The notes: generated by a model from the sequence alone, not told the origin. DNA of 64,000 nucleotides from Massilia sp. UMI-21 (GCA_015277795.1 CP063848.1:4774001-4838000), one strand, 5' to 3'; shown: positions 1 through 9,550, numbered from the stretch's first letter. Program-made: numbers and translations.

Positions 1-1001
1 AGATCGCCGAAGAGATCTGCCGCCTGCTGCCCTCGATCGAGCAGGTGCGCCTGGTCTCCTCGGGCACCGAGGCGACCATGAGCGCGCTGCGCCTGGCGCG
101 CGGCGCCACCGGGCGCGACAAGATCGTCAAGTTCGAAGGCTGCTACCACGGCCACGCCGACTCGCTGTTGGTCAAGGCCGGCTCCGGCCTGCTCACCTTC
201 GGCAACCCGACGTCCGCCGGGGTGCCGGAAGATTTTGTGAAGCACACCCTGGTGCTCGACTACAACAACGTCCCGCAGCTGGAAGACGCCTTTGCTTCGA
301 TGGGCGACACCATCGCCTGCGTGATCGTGGAGCCGGTAGCCGGCAACATGAACCTGATCCGCGCCACGCCGGAATTCCTGACCCGCATGCGCGAGCTGTG
401 CACGGAGCACGGCGCCGTGCTGATCTTCGACGAAGTGATGTGCGGCTTCCGGGTCGGCCTGCAAGGCGCCCAGGGCATGTACGGCATCAGCCCGGACCTG
501 ACCGCGCTGGGCAAGGTGATCGGCGGCGGCCTGCCGGTGGCGGCCTTCGGCGGCCGCGCCGAGCTGATGCAGCAAATGGCTCCGCTCGGCCCGGTGTACC
601 AGGCCGGCACCCTGTCGGGCAACCCGGTGGCGGTGGCGGCCGGCATGACCACCCTGAAACTGGTGCAGGAGCCGGGCTTCTACGAGAAGCTGGGCGCTGC
701 CAGCGCGCGCCTGGTGCGGGGCTTGACCGACGCCGCGCACGAACACGACATCCCCTTCTGCGGCGACGCGGTGGGCGGCATGTTCGGCTTTTATTTCTCG
801 AACAACATCCCGTCGACCTACGGCCAGATGATGGCGGGCGACAAGGAGCGCTTCAACCGCTTCTTCCACGGCATGCTCGACGAAGGCGTGTACTTCGCGC
901 CGGCCATGTTCGAGGCGGGTTTCGTGTCGGCCCAGCACACCGATGCGGTGATCGACGAGACCGTCGAGGCGGCGCGCCGCGTGTTCAAGAAAATCGGGTA
1001 A
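1..1001 (+). CDS. hemL: Glutamate-1-semialdehyde 2,1-aminomutase (5' truncated by window edge)
   Basis: PLP enzyme that converts glutamate-1-semialdehyde to 5-aminolevulinate in the C5 route to tetrapyrroles; cytosolic. The reading frame is open from base 3 to the stop at 999-1001, giving about 333 residues of a family that is usually near 430, so roughly 95 N-terminal residues lie outside the window. The motif [16 protein letters not shown] carries the PLP-binding lysine, and the [11 protein letters not shown] segment is the phosphate-binding region of class III aminotransferases. The gene is convergent with corA and shares a strong hairpin terminator with it. Identification is secure; only the start is missing. 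Confidence 0.96.
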   Translation, partial: IAEEICRLLPSIEQVRLVSSGTEATMSALRLARGATGRDKIVKFEGCYHGHADSLLVKAGSGLLTFGNPTSAGVPEDFVKHTLVLDYNNVPQLEDAFASMGDTIACVIVEPVAGNMNLIRATPEFLTRMRELCTEHGAVLIFDEVMCGFRVGLQGAQGMYGISPDLTALGKVIGGGLPVAAFGGRAELMQQMAPLGPVYQAGTLSGNPVAVAAGMTTLKLVQEPGFYEKLGAASARLVRGLTDAAHEHDIPFCGDAVGGMFGFYFSNNIPSTYGQMMAGDKERFNRFFHGMLDEGVYFAPAMFEAGFVSAQHTDAVIDETVEAARRVFKKIG

Positions 1002-1015
1002 ATCGATCCAAAAAA

Positions 1016-1050
1016 ACGGCGGTGAAATATCATTTCACCGCCGTCTCTTT
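1016..1050. terminator. Bidirectional rho-independent terminator between hemL and corA
   Basis: A perfect 13-bp stem (1016-1028 with 1032-1044) closes on a 3-base loop. It is followed by CTCTTTTTT on the plus strand and preceded by AAAAAA, which reads as a T-run for the minus strand. It can therefore stop both hemL and corA transcripts. Confidence 0.9.
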
Positions 1051-1064
1051 TTTGAAATTTTATT

Positions 1065-2030
1065 TCAGCGCAGCCAGCCGCGGCGCTGGAAGTACAGCAG
1101 CGGCGCCGCCATGGCCGCGACCATCAGCCCGATCGCCAGCGGATAGCCGAAACTCCAGTTCAGCTCCGGGAACACCTTGAAGTTCATGCCGTAGATACTG
1201 GCGATCAGGGTCGGCGGCAGGAAGGCCACCGAGGCCACCGAGAAGATCTTGATGATCTTGTTCTGGTTGATGTTGATGAAACCGACGGTGGCATCCATCA
1301 GGAAGTTCACCTTGTCGAACAGGAAGGACGTGTGGCCGTCCAGCGATTCGATGTCGCGCAGGATCTGGCGCGCTTCCTCGAACTGGTCGGCGTTCAGCAG
1401 GCGGCCGCGCATCAGGAAGCTGACCGCGCGCCGGGTATCCATCATGTTGCGCCGGATGCGGCCGTTCAAGTCTTCCTCGTGCGCGATCGCGTTCAGCGCC
1501 GCGGCTGCGTCCTGGTCGGTGAATTCCTTCTGCAGCACGCGGGTGGAGACTTCTTCCAGCGCTTCGTAGATGCCTTCCAGCGCGTCCGCCGAATACTCGG
1601 CGTCGGTCGCGTACAGGTCGAGCAGCACGTCCATGTAGTCTTCGATCGAGCCGGGGCGCGAGCGCGCGCGCAGGCGCACCAGGCGGAACACCGGCAGGTC
1701 GTCGTTGTGCACCGAGAACAGGATTTTCCCGGACAGGATGAACGCGACGGTGATCACGCGCGACGGCCCGTCTTCTTCTTCGAGCAGGAAGTCGGTGCGC
1801 AGGTGCAGGTCGCCGTTCTCGGCTTCGTAGTAGCGCGCCGAGGCCTCGATGTCCGACACCTCGTCCTCGCCCGGCAGCGTCACCCCATAGGTCGTCTTGA
1901 CCAGGGTGCGCTCCTCGTCGGTAGGTTCGTTCAGGTCGACCCAGACCGGCGTCACGTTCTCCAGGTCCTCGCGCGAGTCGACGCTGACCTGGTTCAGGCG
2001 GCCATTTTGTAGGACAAATACGTTGATCAT
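1065..2030 (-). CDS. corA: CorA-type magnesium/cobalt transporter
   Basis: Inner-membrane divalent cation channel that takes up Mg2+ (and Co2+/Ni2+) as a homopentamer. The 321-residue protein begins MINVFVLQNG and has a long, charged cytoplasmic domain. Two C-terminal membrane helices follow, separated by the diagnostic YGMNF loop just after the first helix. I chose the ATG at 2030; an open frame extends 25 codons further upstream, but that extension lacks family character. The length matches CorA (about 315-330 residues). It stands alone, convergent with hemL and downstream of mtgA with a gap of about 110 bp. Confidence 0.95.
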   Translation of the reverse strand: MINVFVLQNGRLNQVSVDSREDLENVTPVWVDLNEPTDEERTLVKTTYGVTLPGEDEVSDIEASARYYEAENGDLHLRTDFLLEEEDGPSRVITVAFILSGKILFSVHNDDLPVFRLVRLRARSRPGSIEDYMDVLLDLYATDAEYSADALEGIYEALEEVSTRVLQKEFTDQDAAAALNAIAHEEDLNGRIRRNMMDTRRAVSFLMRGRLLNADQFEEARQILRDIESLDGHTSFLFDKVNFLMDATVGFININQNKIIKIFSVASVAFLPPTLIASIYGMNFKVFPELNWSFGYPLAIGLMVAAMAAPLLYFQRRGWLR

Positions 2031-2138
2031 GCGCTTTTTCTCGGCCGGGATTCGAAATTTGACGCAAGTGTAACCGAGAGCCCCCGAACGCGGCCACCCC
2101 GTCACGACAATTTCGTGGCCCTCGGGCCTCGCGGCCGG

Positions 2139-2891
2139 TCAGGGCAGGTCGGCGAAGCGCATGCGGCGCTGGATCAGGGCGGTGCGGCGCACCAGGTAGC
2201 TGGTGGAGCGGTGCTTGTCGTAGTAGCGCGGATTGGGCAGCATCACCGCCAGGCGCGCGGCCTGCTGCGCGCTCAGCCTGGCCGCGGAGGTGCGATAGTA
2301 GTGGCGCGCCGCGGCTTCGGCGCCGAACACGCCGCGGCCGTATTCGACCACGTTCAGGTAGATTTCGAGGATGCGCTTCTTGCTCATCACGGTCTCCAGC
2401 ATGAAGGCGATGATCATCTCCTGCCCCTTGCGCAGGTAGCTGCGCGAGCCGGACAGGAACAGGTTCTTGGCCAGCTGCTGGGTGATGGTCGAGCCGCCGC
2501 CGACCACCTTGCTGCGCTTGTTGTTGCGCTCGTACGCTTTTTCCAGGGCCTCCCAGTCCACCCCGCCGTGCTCGGCGAAGCGCGAATCTTCCGAGGCCAC
2601 CACGGCCCGCTTCAGGTTCACCGAAATGCGCTCGTAAGGCACCCATTCGTGCTTGAGCTGCACGTCCGGGTTCTTTTCGCGCAGCTCCGACAGTTGCTGG
2701 CGCATGAAGCTGGTCGAGCCGGGATTGAACACCGCATACCAGCAGACCATGACGAAGAAGTAGAGCTGGACCAGCAGCACCAGCAGGATCGGGCCCAGGA
2801 TCAGCCATTTACGCCAGCGGCGCCCGCCCTTCGCCCCCGCTTTCCTCGTTTTCCCCCTCGCCATGGTGCTGTTGCCGGTACGTGTGCTCAT
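2139..2891 (-). CDS. mtgA: Monofunctional biosynthetic peptidoglycan transglycosylase
   Basis: Polymerises lipid II into glycan strands at the periplasmic face of the inner membrane (GT51 family). The 250-residue protein has a basic N-terminus, one membrane anchor at about residues 29-51, and then the GT51 domain. ASEDSRFAEHGG carries the catalytic glutamate at residue 101, and the GGGSTITQQLAKN motif is also present. Its ATG overlaps the aroE stop by four bases (ATGA), so translation is probably coupled to aroE. A second in-frame ATG at codon 10 is possible. Length and motifs are typical. Confidence 0.95.
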   Translation of the reverse strand: MSTRTGNSTMARGKTRKAGAKGGRRWRKWLILGPILLVLLVQLYFFVMVCWYAVFNPGSTSFMRQQLSELREKNPDVQLKHEWVPYERISVNLKRAVVASEDSRFAEHGGVDWEALEKAYERNNKRSKVVGGGSTITQQLAKNLFLSGSRSYLRKGQEMIIAFMLETVMSKKRILEIYLNVVEYGRGVFGAEAAARHYYRTSAARLSAQQAARLAVMLPNPRYYDKHRSTSYLVRRTALIQRRMRFADLP

Positions 2892-3697
2892 GCTCGCATC
2901 TTCTTGAATACCTCGGTTGTATCGGGCCGCACGCCGCGCCAGATGGCGAAGGCTTCGGCGGCCTGCTCCACCAGCATGCCCAGGCCGTCGCGCACCACGG
3001 CGCCATGGCCGGCCGCGACATCCATGAACACCGTCGGTTCGCTGCCATACATCATGTCCAGCGCCAGGCAGCCCGGGCCGAACACGGCGGCCGGTACCGG
3101 CGGCACCGCGCCGGCCAGGCTGCCGGAGGTCGCGTTGATCACGATGTCGAAGCTGCCGGGAACCTCCGCGAAGCCGCTCGCGGCGATCGGCACGCCGTAG
3201 CGAATGAAGTCCTGCGCCAGCCCTTGCGCGGTGGCGACGGTGCGGTTGGCGATGACGATCTCGCGCGGCCCTTGCCCGATGAGCGGCAGCAGCGCGCCGC
3301 GCGCCGCGCCGCCGGCGCCCAGCAGCAGCACGCGCTTGCCGGCAATGGCCACGCCGGCATTGCGGGTGATGTCGGCCACCAGGCCCGGGCCGTCGGTGTT
3401 GTCGCCGACGATCTCGCCGTGTTCGAAGCTCAGGGTGTTGACCGCGCCGGCCGCGCGGGCGCGCTGTTCCAGCCGGGTGCAGACCTGCGCCGCCTCGATC
3501 TTGAACGGCAAGGTGACGTTGGCGCCGCGGTAGCCTTCGTTCACCAGGCGCCGCACGGTGTCCGCGAAGCCGTCCAGCGGGGCGAGGCAGCGTTCGTAGA
3601 CCAGGTCCTGGCCGCTCAGGCGCGCAAACACGGGGTGGATCTCGGGCGATTTGCTGTGGGCGATCGGATTGCCGATCACGCAGTATTTGTCAGTCAT
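2888..3697 (-). CDS. aroE: Shikimate dehydrogenase (NADP+)
   Basis: Reduces 3-dehydroshikimate to shikimate with NADPH, the fourth step of aromatic amino acid synthesis. At 269 residues it has normal length. Visible motifs are NPIAHSKSP near the N-terminus (shikimate binding), NVTLPFK with the catalytic lysine at residue 66, NTDG with the partner aspartate at about 102, and the GAGGAARG dinucleotide loop at about 127-134. It overlaps mtgA by four bases downstream and follows the TonB-family gene by only six bases, so the three probably form one transcript. Confidence 0.96.
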   Translation of the reverse strand: MTDKYCVIGNPIAHSKSPEIHPVFARLSGQDLVYERCLAPLDGFADTVRRLVNEGYRGANVTLPFKIEAAQVCTRLEQRARAAGAVNTLSFEHGEIVGDNTDGPGLVADITRNAGVAIAGKRVLLLGAGGAARGALLPLIGQGPREIVIANRTVATAQGLAQDFIRYGVPIAASGFAEVPGSFDIVINATSGSLAGAVPPVPAAVFGPGCLALDMMYGSEPTVFMDVAAGHGAVVRDGLGMLVEQAAEAFAIWRGVRPDTTEVFKKMRA

Positions 3698-3703
3698 GCC
3701 CGG

Positions 3704-4588
3704 TCATCCTTCGTTGCCGCGCAATTCGGTCTGCATCTTTTCTTCACGGGTGAAGCGGAAACGCGTGATCACTTCCCACAGGTCGTCCTTGCCGCGGCTG
3801 CGCATGTTCGCCGGGAAGTTACCGAACGGCGCCGCGCGGCGCACGATCTGCAGGGCGGCCGCATCCAGCGCGCGGTTGCCGGAACTGCGTTCGACGCGCG
3901 GGCCGCCGTCCTTCGTGTACAGGCTGCCATCCTGGAACACCGGAATGTAGACCACCAGTTCGCCGTACAGCTTCTTGCCGTTCTGCTGCGGGAAGTTGAG
4001 GGTACCGACTTCCTCGATCCGCTTTTGCATCTCCTTGTAATAGAGGGCGTAGCCGACCTGGCGCGTGCTGGGCGTGATCTGGGTGCGCTTGGGACGCTTG
4101 TTCTGGTCTTCGATGCGCTCGATGACTTCGGCCGCGGCGCGCGAGATGGCGCGGCTGGTCTCGAACGCGTCGTTGCCGCTGCGGTCCGGATCGGGCTTGT
4201 CCTGCTCGGTCTTGGGGGGCGCCGCGAAGTTTGCGCTGCGCACGCGGGTCAGGACGTTCTGCTGTTGCTGCTCCAGTTCGGTGATGCGGCGCTGCAGGGC
4301 CTTGATGCTTTCGCCATTTTCCACCTTGCGCAGGTCGGGCAGCGGCGAACGCGCGCGCCCCGCGTCGGCGGTGCCGCCGCCCTCCAGGTTGGCCTGGGCC
4401 AGGGCGTCGGCCTTGGCCGGCGCGTTGGCATGCTTGGCGTTGACCAGGATGACTTCCAGCCCCGGGTCGGCCGGCCGGTGACGGAATGCCTCCGGCGCGG
4501 CGAAACGCACTGCCAGCAGCGCCGCGTGCGCGAGCACGGAGACGCCGAGGGCGATCATCAGGGGACGATTATTTTGCAAATACTTCAC
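3704..4588 (-). CDS. TonB-family energy transducer protein
   Basis: A 294-residue protein with one N-terminal membrane anchor (MIALGVSVLAHAALLAV, about residues 11-27) and an Ala/Gln/Lys-rich periplasmic linker with a coiled-coil-like stretch around ITELEQQQQ. Its C-terminal TonB-like domain contains YGELVVYIPVFQDGSL and RALDAAALQIVRRAAPFG. Such proteins carry energy from ExbB/ExbD to outer-membrane receptors or act in related envelope roles; no exbBD lies in this window, so the partner is unknown. It is the first gene downstream of the REPIN at 4682-4791 and lies six bases upstream of aroE. Confidence 0.85.
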   Translation of the reverse strand: MKYLQNNRPLMIALGVSVLAHAALLAVRFAAPEAFRHRPADPGLEVILVNAKHANAPAKADALAQANLEGGGTADAGRARSPLPDLRKVENGESIKALQRRITELEQQQQNVLTRVRSANFAAPPKTEQDKPDPDRSGNDAFETSRAISRAAAEVIERIEDQNKRPKRTQITPSTRQVGYALYYKEMQKRIEEVGTLNFPQQNGKKLYGELVVYIPVFQDGSLYTKDGGPRVERSSGNRALDAAALQIVRRAAPFGNFPANMRSRGKDDLWEVITRFRFTREEKMQTELRGNEG

Positions 4589-4681
4589 TGCGCGTGCCCG
4601 GACGGGCTGTTGGATCAGGGATGGGGCATTCTAACCTGCAACTGCGGGCGTGGGGAGATTGTGGCGGCCTGGTCGCGACAC

Positions 4682-4791
4682 GTAGCGTGGGCGGCTATGC
4701 CGCCCACGCGTTCACATCCCGTCCGAACAGATGCGCACCTTGCTCATCATGCACTGTCTGGACGCGTGGGCGGAAAATCCGCCCACCCTAC
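4682..4791. repeat. REPIN copy A: two inverted GTAG-headed REP hairpins
   Basis: The left hairpin (4682-4710) reads GTAGCGTGGGCGG, TAT-containing loop, CCGCCCACGCG. The right hairpin (4763-4791) is its inverted partner and ends in CCCACCCTAC. The variable stem pair is G-C in both arms. The element starts five bases beyond the stop of the RNB gene and lies before the TonB-family gene. Its layout matches the copies at 10738, 38449, 54436 and 63740. Confidence 0.85.
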
Positions 4792-4795
4792 AATA

Positions 4796-6850
4796 TCAAG
4801 CGGTGCCGGCGTTGGCGGGCACCTCGACACCGTCCTCGGTCGTGACGGCAGCGACGACACCCTCCGCTTCCACGACTTCGGCCAGCGCCGCTTCGCCGCT
4901 ATCGCCGCCCTCGCCCTCTTCTTCGATCTCGATCGAGGCGTCCGGCGCCGCCGCCGCCACCTCGAGCAGGCGCGCTTCGAGCGAGAGGTCGACCTCGTCC
5001 CAGCGCACGATGTCCAGCCTGACCTGGGCGCCGCGCGCCAGTTGCGGCATGCCGGCCAGGCGCGCCACCAGCGGGATCTCGACCAGGCGCACCACTTCGT
5101 CCTTGAGCACCACGGCGTCGACCTGACGGGCCTGCTCCTGGCCCAGCCAGCGCAGGCACCAGTAGCGTTCCATGTTCTGCTGGAAGTCGTTGTAGGCCGC
5201 ATAGGCCGCGTCGAAAGCCGAGACGATCGAGAACAGGGTCGCGTCGCGGTGCTTGAACGGGGCCACCAGCGGCGCGGTCACGCCGTGCGAGGCGCAGGCC
5301 AGGATCTGCCACTGGTTCACCAGGTCGGTATAGCGGCGCAGCGGCGAGGTGCTCCACGCGTACTGGTCCACGCCCAGGCCCTGGTGCGGCGCGGCGTGCG
5401 TCACCATGCGCACCTGGATCTTGGCGTTCCAGCCGCCCGCGCCCGGCCCCTGCGAGCGGTAGATGCCCGGCACGCCCGAGTCGTGCAGCAGCTTGCCCCA
5501 GGTGCTGTTGGCGAAGATCATCAGCTCGGCCACGATCTTGTCGAGCGGCGCGCCGCGCTTGCGGCGCACGATGCTGACCACGTCGTCTTCGACGTAGAAG
5601 TTGAAGTCCACGCGGTTGGCCTGTTCCGGCTTGAGGCCGAAGGCTTCGCGCTTTTTCATGCGGCCCGCTTCCAGCTGCAGCGCCCACTGCCACAGCAGGC
5701 CCAATTCATCCTTGTGGGGATATTCGCCAGCGCCGCTGGCCAGCGTCTCTTCGTTGACCAGGTCGTCGAGGTCGTTGTGGCGCAGGTTGCTTTTGATCGG
5801 CACGCGCTCGGCGCGGGTGGTGGTCGAGACCACGGTCCAGTCCTTCGGGTCGAGCACCGCGTACAGCGACAGCGCCGGGCAGTCCTTGCCTTCGGCCAGG
5901 GTGAAGGCGTCCACGACTTCGTCCGGCAGCATGGTGATCTTATCGCCCGGCATATACACGGTCGACATGCGCGCGCGCGCGATCTTGTCGATCGCGTCGT
6001 CCGGACGGATGCCCAGGCCCGGCGCCGCGATGTGGATGCCCACACGCACGGTGCCATCGTCGAGCCTGGCCACCGAGAAGGCGTCGTCGATCTCGGTGGT
6101 GGTCACGTCGTCGATCGAGAAGGCGGCGACGTCGGCCAGCGGCAGGTCGGCGGGCGCCGTTGGCAGGTCCACCTGGGGAAAGCCGGCGCCGCGCGGGAAG
6201 TGCTCGAACAGGAAGCGCGCCATGTGCAGTTCCTTCGGCGAGGCCAGCCCGCCCGTGCTCAGCATCAGGCGCGGCGCGCTGGTCTGCAGTTCGGAAGCGG
6301 CCGCCTCGAGCGCCTTGTACTCGATGGTGTTCTTTTCCGGCTTGAACAGCAGCTGGTGCACGAGCGCCTGCATGGCCTGCGGCAGCTTGCCCGCCTTGAG
6401 CTCGTCGACGTAGCCGGCCTGCACGATGGCCTGCTGCTTCTTCTTTTCGATGCCGGCCAGCGCCGCCTTCAGGGTCTGCTCGGGCGCGGCCTTGTAGCGC
6501 CCGCGGCCTTTCTTGTGGAAGTAGATCGGCGCCGCGTGCAGCGCCAGCACCAGGCCGGCGGCCTCGAGCGGCAGCGGCGCATGACCGAAGTACTCGAGGC
6601 CGAGTTCCGCAAAGCCGAATTCTTCCTGGCCCGCGACCTCCCACAGGAAGTCCAGGTCCACCTCGGCGGCGATGCCCTTGGCGGCGGCGAGCAGCACTTC
6701 GGGCTCGGGCTGCTCGAACTGGATCAGCACGTCCCTGGACTTGACCTTGGTGCGCTTGCCGCTGGCCAGCTCCACCTGGTAGGCCTCGCCCGCTTGCGAC
6801 AATACGGTGCCGACCTTGAAGTCGCCCGACTCTTCAAAAAAAAGATTCAT
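4796..6850 (-). CDS. RNB-domain 3'-5' exoribonuclease (RNase II-like)
   Basis: A 684-residue member of the RNase II/RNR superfamily, which degrades single-stranded RNA processively. The N-terminal 230 residues appear to form a small beta-barrel followed by a helical region. The RNB domain starts near residue 243, with FSIDDVTTTEIDDAFSV holding the metal-binding aspartates (247/248, 255, 256). HIAAPG, STVYMPGDKITMLP and SPLRRYTDLVNQWQ are further family motifs. The C-terminus after the RNB core ends in an acidic, low-complexity segment (EIEEEGEGGD), and I see no clear S1 domain. It lies directly downstream of ubiC. The specific name (rnb or rnr) cannot be settled by eye. Confidence 0.88.
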   Translation of the reverse strand: MNLFFEESGDFKVGTVLSQAGEAYQVELASGKRTKVKSRDVLIQFEQPEPEVLLAAAKGIAAEVDLDFLWEVAGQEEFGFAELGLEYFGHAPLPLEAAGLVLALHAAPIYFHKKGRGRYKAAPEQTLKAALAGIEKKKQQAIVQAGYVDELKAGKLPQAMQALVHQLLFKPEKNTIEYKALEAAASELQTSAPRLMLSTGGLASPKELHMARFLFEHFPRGAGFPQVDLPTAPADLPLADVAAFSIDDVTTTEIDDAFSVARLDDGTVRVGIHIAAPGLGIRPDDAIDKIARARMSTVYMPGDKITMLPDEVVDAFTLAEGKDCPALSLYAVLDPKDWTVVSTTTRAERVPIKSNLRHNDLDDLVNEETLASGAGEYPHKDELGLLWQWALQLEAGRMKKREAFGLKPEQANRVDFNFYVEDDVVSIVRRKRGAPLDKIVAELMIFANSTWGKLLHDSGVPGIYRSQGPGAGGWNAKIQVRMVTHAAPHQGLGVDQYAWSTSPLRRYTDLVNQWQILACASHGVTAPLVAPFKHRDATLFSIVSAFDAAYAAYNDFQQNMERYWCLRWLGQEQARQVDAVVLKDEVVRLVEIPLVARLAGMPQLARGAQVRLDIVRWDEVDLSLEARLLEVAAAAPDASIEIEEEGEGGDSGEAALAEVVEAEGVVAAVTTEDGVEVPANAGTA

Positions 6851-6851
6851 G

Positions 6852-7481
6852 TTATTTCGTGTTCTGTTGTGTTCCGGCCGGCTTCAGGTCCAGCACCGCC
6901 GGCAAGAATACCTCGGTGACCAGAAGCAGGCCTTGACGGCGGCGGTAGACGCAGCGCCGCGCATAATAAAGTGAGTCGTCGCTTCCGCCCAGGACTGCGC
7001 GCACGCGCCCCATCAGCGGATGGCCCGCGCGGATGCGCGCGTATTCCAGCTGGCCCCGGCGCACCAGCGGGTCGTAGAACAAGGTGGTGCCGAGCGAGCG
7101 TTCGCCCAGCGCCGAAAACAGCGGCCAGTCGCTGGCGGTGCATCCGACCGGCACCACCGTGTGGCCGAACACCCTCGGGATGCCGTCGCATTCGAGCAGC
7201 ACTTCGCGCTCCCACACGCGCCCCGGGCGCGCCAGGCCGATCGCGTGCGCCTCGTCCGCCAGGCAGGTGGCGCCGACCTGGTGCAGCCGGCGCACCCTGA
7301 AGCATTCGCTGTGCGCCATCAGGCGCGCCGTCAGCGAGCCTTCGGTGGTGAGCCAGTCGCGCATCGCGTCCGGCGCGCGCACCGCCCCGGCATGCGGCTG
7401 CCAGGCGGCCTGGCGCAGCGAGGCGCCTCTCATGCCAGGCTTCGTGCCGAGCTTCACGCCGGCCTTCACACCGGCCTTCAC
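6852..7481 (-). CDS. ubiC: Chorismate lyase (chorismate to 4-hydroxybenzoate)
   Basis: Removes pyruvate from chorismate to give 4-hydroxybenzoate, the ring precursor of ubiquinone. Motifs DWLTTEGSLTARL, REVLLECDG, FGHTVVP, LGTTLFYDP and VTEVFLP fit the UbiC fold. Two starts are possible. A GTG at 7481 overlaps the yqiA stop (GTGA) and adds a short Lys/Gly repeat encoded by roughly 12-bp repeats at 7451-7480. An ATG at 7433 gives 193 residues. The shorter form looks closer to the family, but the overlap favours coupled translation from 7481. The next gene, RNB, begins one base after the ubiC stop. Confidence 0.88.
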   Translation of the reverse strand: MKAGVKAGVKLGTKPGMRGASLRQAAWQPHAGAVRAPDAMRDWLTTEGSLTARLMAHSECFRVRRLHQVGATCLADEAHAIGLARPGRVWEREVLLECDGIPRVFGHTVVPVGCTASDWPLFSALGERSLGTTLFYDPLVRRGQLEYARIRAGHPLMGRVRAVLGGSDDSLYYARRCVYRRRQGLLLVTEVFLPAVLDLKPAGTQQNTK

Positions 7482-8077
7482 TGAGCCATGCCTGCGGTCC
7501 GCGTGCAGAAGGCCAGCACCTCGTCTACGTACTGCGGGAATTCCGAGATCGCATGGTCGCTGCCCTCGATCACGTGCTGTCTTGCCCCGGCGTAGTGCGC
7601 CACCATGTCGCGGTAGTCGAGCACTTCGTCGCCGGTTGCCGCGAGCAGGAAATAGCGTTCCGGCCTGGTGATGCGCTCGACCTTGAGCGCCGCCAGTTCG
7701 TCGATGTACTCGCGGCGGAACTCGAAGGGTTCGTCCGAATGCCAGCTGGTCGTCACGCCGACCTGGTGTTCCAGGTTCTTCAGGGGATTCACGGACGGGT
7801 TGAGCAGCACCGCCGGCACGCCCAGGCGCTCGGCCAGCCAGGTGGCGTAGAAGCCGCCCAGCGAGGAACCGATGATGGACAGCTTGTCCGGCGCATGCCG
7901 TTCGGCCAGCAGCAGGGCCAGGGCGATCGCCTCTTTGGGCGAGGCCGGCAGCTGCGGGCAGATCAGTTCGTTCGCCCGGCCCGCGTCGGTCAAGGCCTTC
8001 TGCACCACCCGCGCCTTGAACGACCTGGGCGACGAACGGAATCCGTGGAGGTACAGAACGTAGGCGTTCGCGGTCAT
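7478..8077 (-). CDS. YqiA/YcfP-type alpha/beta-fold esterase
   Basis: A small cytosolic hydrolase of 199 residues with LHGFRSSP at the N-terminus (oxyanion region). The nucleophile elbow IIGSSLGGF has its serine at residue 72. ATGDEVLDY supplies the acid and GSDHAISEF the catalytic histidine near the C-terminus. The closest known relative by motif is E. coli YqiA, which is active on acyl-CoA and short esters; the natural substrate here is unknown. It overlaps mpl by four bases (ATGA) and ubiC by four bases, so it is the middle gene of a tight mpl-yqiA-ubiC cluster. Confidence 0.85.
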   Translation of the reverse strand: MTANAYVLYLHGFRSSPRSFKARVVQKALTDAGRANELICPQLPASPKEAIALALLLAERHAPDKLSIIGSSLGGFYATWLAERLGVPAVLLNPSVNPLKNLEHQVGVTTSWHSDEPFEFRREYIDELAALKVERITRPERYFLLAATGDEVLDYRDMVAHYAGARQHVIEGSDHAISEFPQYVDEVLAFCTRTAGMAQ

Positions 8078-9456
8078 GATGCCAGCGCGTCCAGCAGTTT
8101 CTGGTGCACGCCGCCGAAGCCGCCGTTGCTCATCACGAGGATATGGTCGCCCGGCTGGGCCGCCTGCACGATGGCCTGCACCATGTAGTCGATCTGGTCG
8201 AAGCTGTGCGCGATGGCGCCCAGCGGCCGCAATGCGTCGGCCAGCGACCAGCCCAGCGCCTGCTGGCTGCCGAAGCCGAACACCAGGTCGGCGTCCTTCA
8301 GGCTGCCCGGCAGCGCGTCCTTCATGGCGCCCAGCTTCATGGTGTTCGAGCGCGGTTCGAGCACGGCCAGGATGCGGCCCGAGCTTGCGCCATTATTGCC
8401 GATCTTCTGGCGCAGGCCGCCCACGGTGGTGGCGATCGCGGTCGGGTGGTGCGCGAAGTCGTCGTACACGGTGATGTTGTTGACCGTGCCGCGCACTTCC
8501 ATGCGGCGCTTGACGCTCTGGAAGCGCGACAGCGAAGCGATCGCCTGCGAGGTCGGCACGCCGACGTGGCGCGCGGCCGCGATCGCGGCCAGCGCGTTCA
8601 GGCGGTTGTGGTGGCCGGTCAGCTCCCATTCGACGGTGCCCTGCGAAGCGCCGTCGAACAGGACGTCGAAGCTGCCGCCGCCGGGATGCTCGACCAGGCT
8701 CCAGTTGACGCCCTCGGCCGTACCGAAGCCTTCCTTCTCGCTCCAGCAGCCGCGCTTGAGCACGCGCGCGAGCGCGGCTTCGTCGCCGTTCACGACCAGG
8801 CGGCCCACGCCCGGCACGGTGCGCACCAGGTGGTGGAACTGGGTCTCGATGGCGCCGATGTCCGGGAAGATGTCGGCGTGGTCGTATTCCAGGTTGTTCA
8901 GCACCGCGGTCTTGGCGTGGTAATGGACGAATTTACTGCGCTTGTCGAAAAAGGCGGTGTCGTATTCGTCGGCCTCGATCACGAAGAAATCGCTCGGCTT
9001 GTCGCCATGCAGGCGCGCCGAGATGCCGAAGTTCATCGGCACGCCGCCGATCAGGAAGCCCGGCGCGTAACCCGCGTCTTCCAGGATCCAGGCCAGCATC
9101 GAGGTGGTCGTGGTCTTGCCGTGCGTGCCGGCCACGGCCAGCACCCATTTATCGCGCAGGATGTGCTCGCCGATCCACTGCGGGCCGGAAACATAGGGCA
9201 GCCCGCGGTTCAGGATCTCTTCGATCAGCGGATTGCCGCGCGTCATGACGTTACCGATCACATACAGGTCGGGATTCAGCGACACCTGCTCGGGACCGAA
9301 GCCCTGGATCAGCTCGATGCCCTGGGCTTCCAGCTGGGTGCTCATCGGGGGATAGACGTTGGCGTCGCAACCGGTGACGCGGTGGCCGGCTTCCTTGGCC
9401 AGGACCGCCAGGCCACCCATGAAGGTGCCGCAAATACCGAGAATGTGAATATGCAT
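8074..9456 (-). CDS. mpl: UDP-N-acetylmuramate:L-Ala-gamma-D-Glu-meso-DAP ligase
   Basis: Recycles the tripeptide released from old cell wall by joining it to UDP-MurNAc; cytosolic Mur-ligase family. The 460-residue length is typical. MHIHILGICGTFMGGLA is the N-terminal Rossmann start, AGTHGKTTTTSM (about 109-120) is the ATP loop, and FVIEADEYDTAFFDKRSKF is the family signature after it. It is the first gene of the minus-strand mpl-yqiA-ubiC-RNB run and is divergent from the gene at 9551 across a 94-bp gap. Confidence 0.95.
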   Translation of the reverse strand: MHIHILGICGTFMGGLAVLAKEAGHRVTGCDANVYPPMSTQLEAQGIELIQGFGPEQVSLNPDLYVIGNVMTRGNPLIEEILNRGLPYVSGPQWIGEHILRDKWVLAVAGTHGKTTTTSMLAWILEDAGYAPGFLIGGVPMNFGISARLHGDKPSDFFVIEADEYDTAFFDKRSKFVHYHAKTAVLNNLEYDHADIFPDIGAIETQFHHLVRTVPGVGRLVVNGDEAALARVLKRGCWSEKEGFGTAEGVNWSLVEHPGGGSFDVLFDGASQGTVEWELTGHHNRLNALAAIAAARHVGVPTSQAIASLSRFQSVKRRMEVRGTVNNITVYDDFAHHPTAIATTVGGLRQKIGNNGASSGRILAVLEPRSNTMKLGAMKDALPGSLKDADLVFGFGSQQALGWSLADALRPLGAIAHSFDQIDYMVQAIVQAAQPGDHILVMSNGGFGGVHQKLLDALAS

Positions 9457-9550
9457 GGTCGTGGAAGAAAAAGCCGCAGTAAATGAATTCGAAAGCGCGA
9501 TTCTACCCGACCCGCTGTCATTTTCCTCTTAAGAGTATGATTCGGGCATC

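Noticed and set aside
2882..6919. A 1345-codon open frame on the plus strand opposite aroE, the TonB gene and the RNB gene
   Set aside because: It is antisense to well-recognised genes, rich in Arg/His/Ala/Gly as expected for a high-GC shadow frame, and matches no family.
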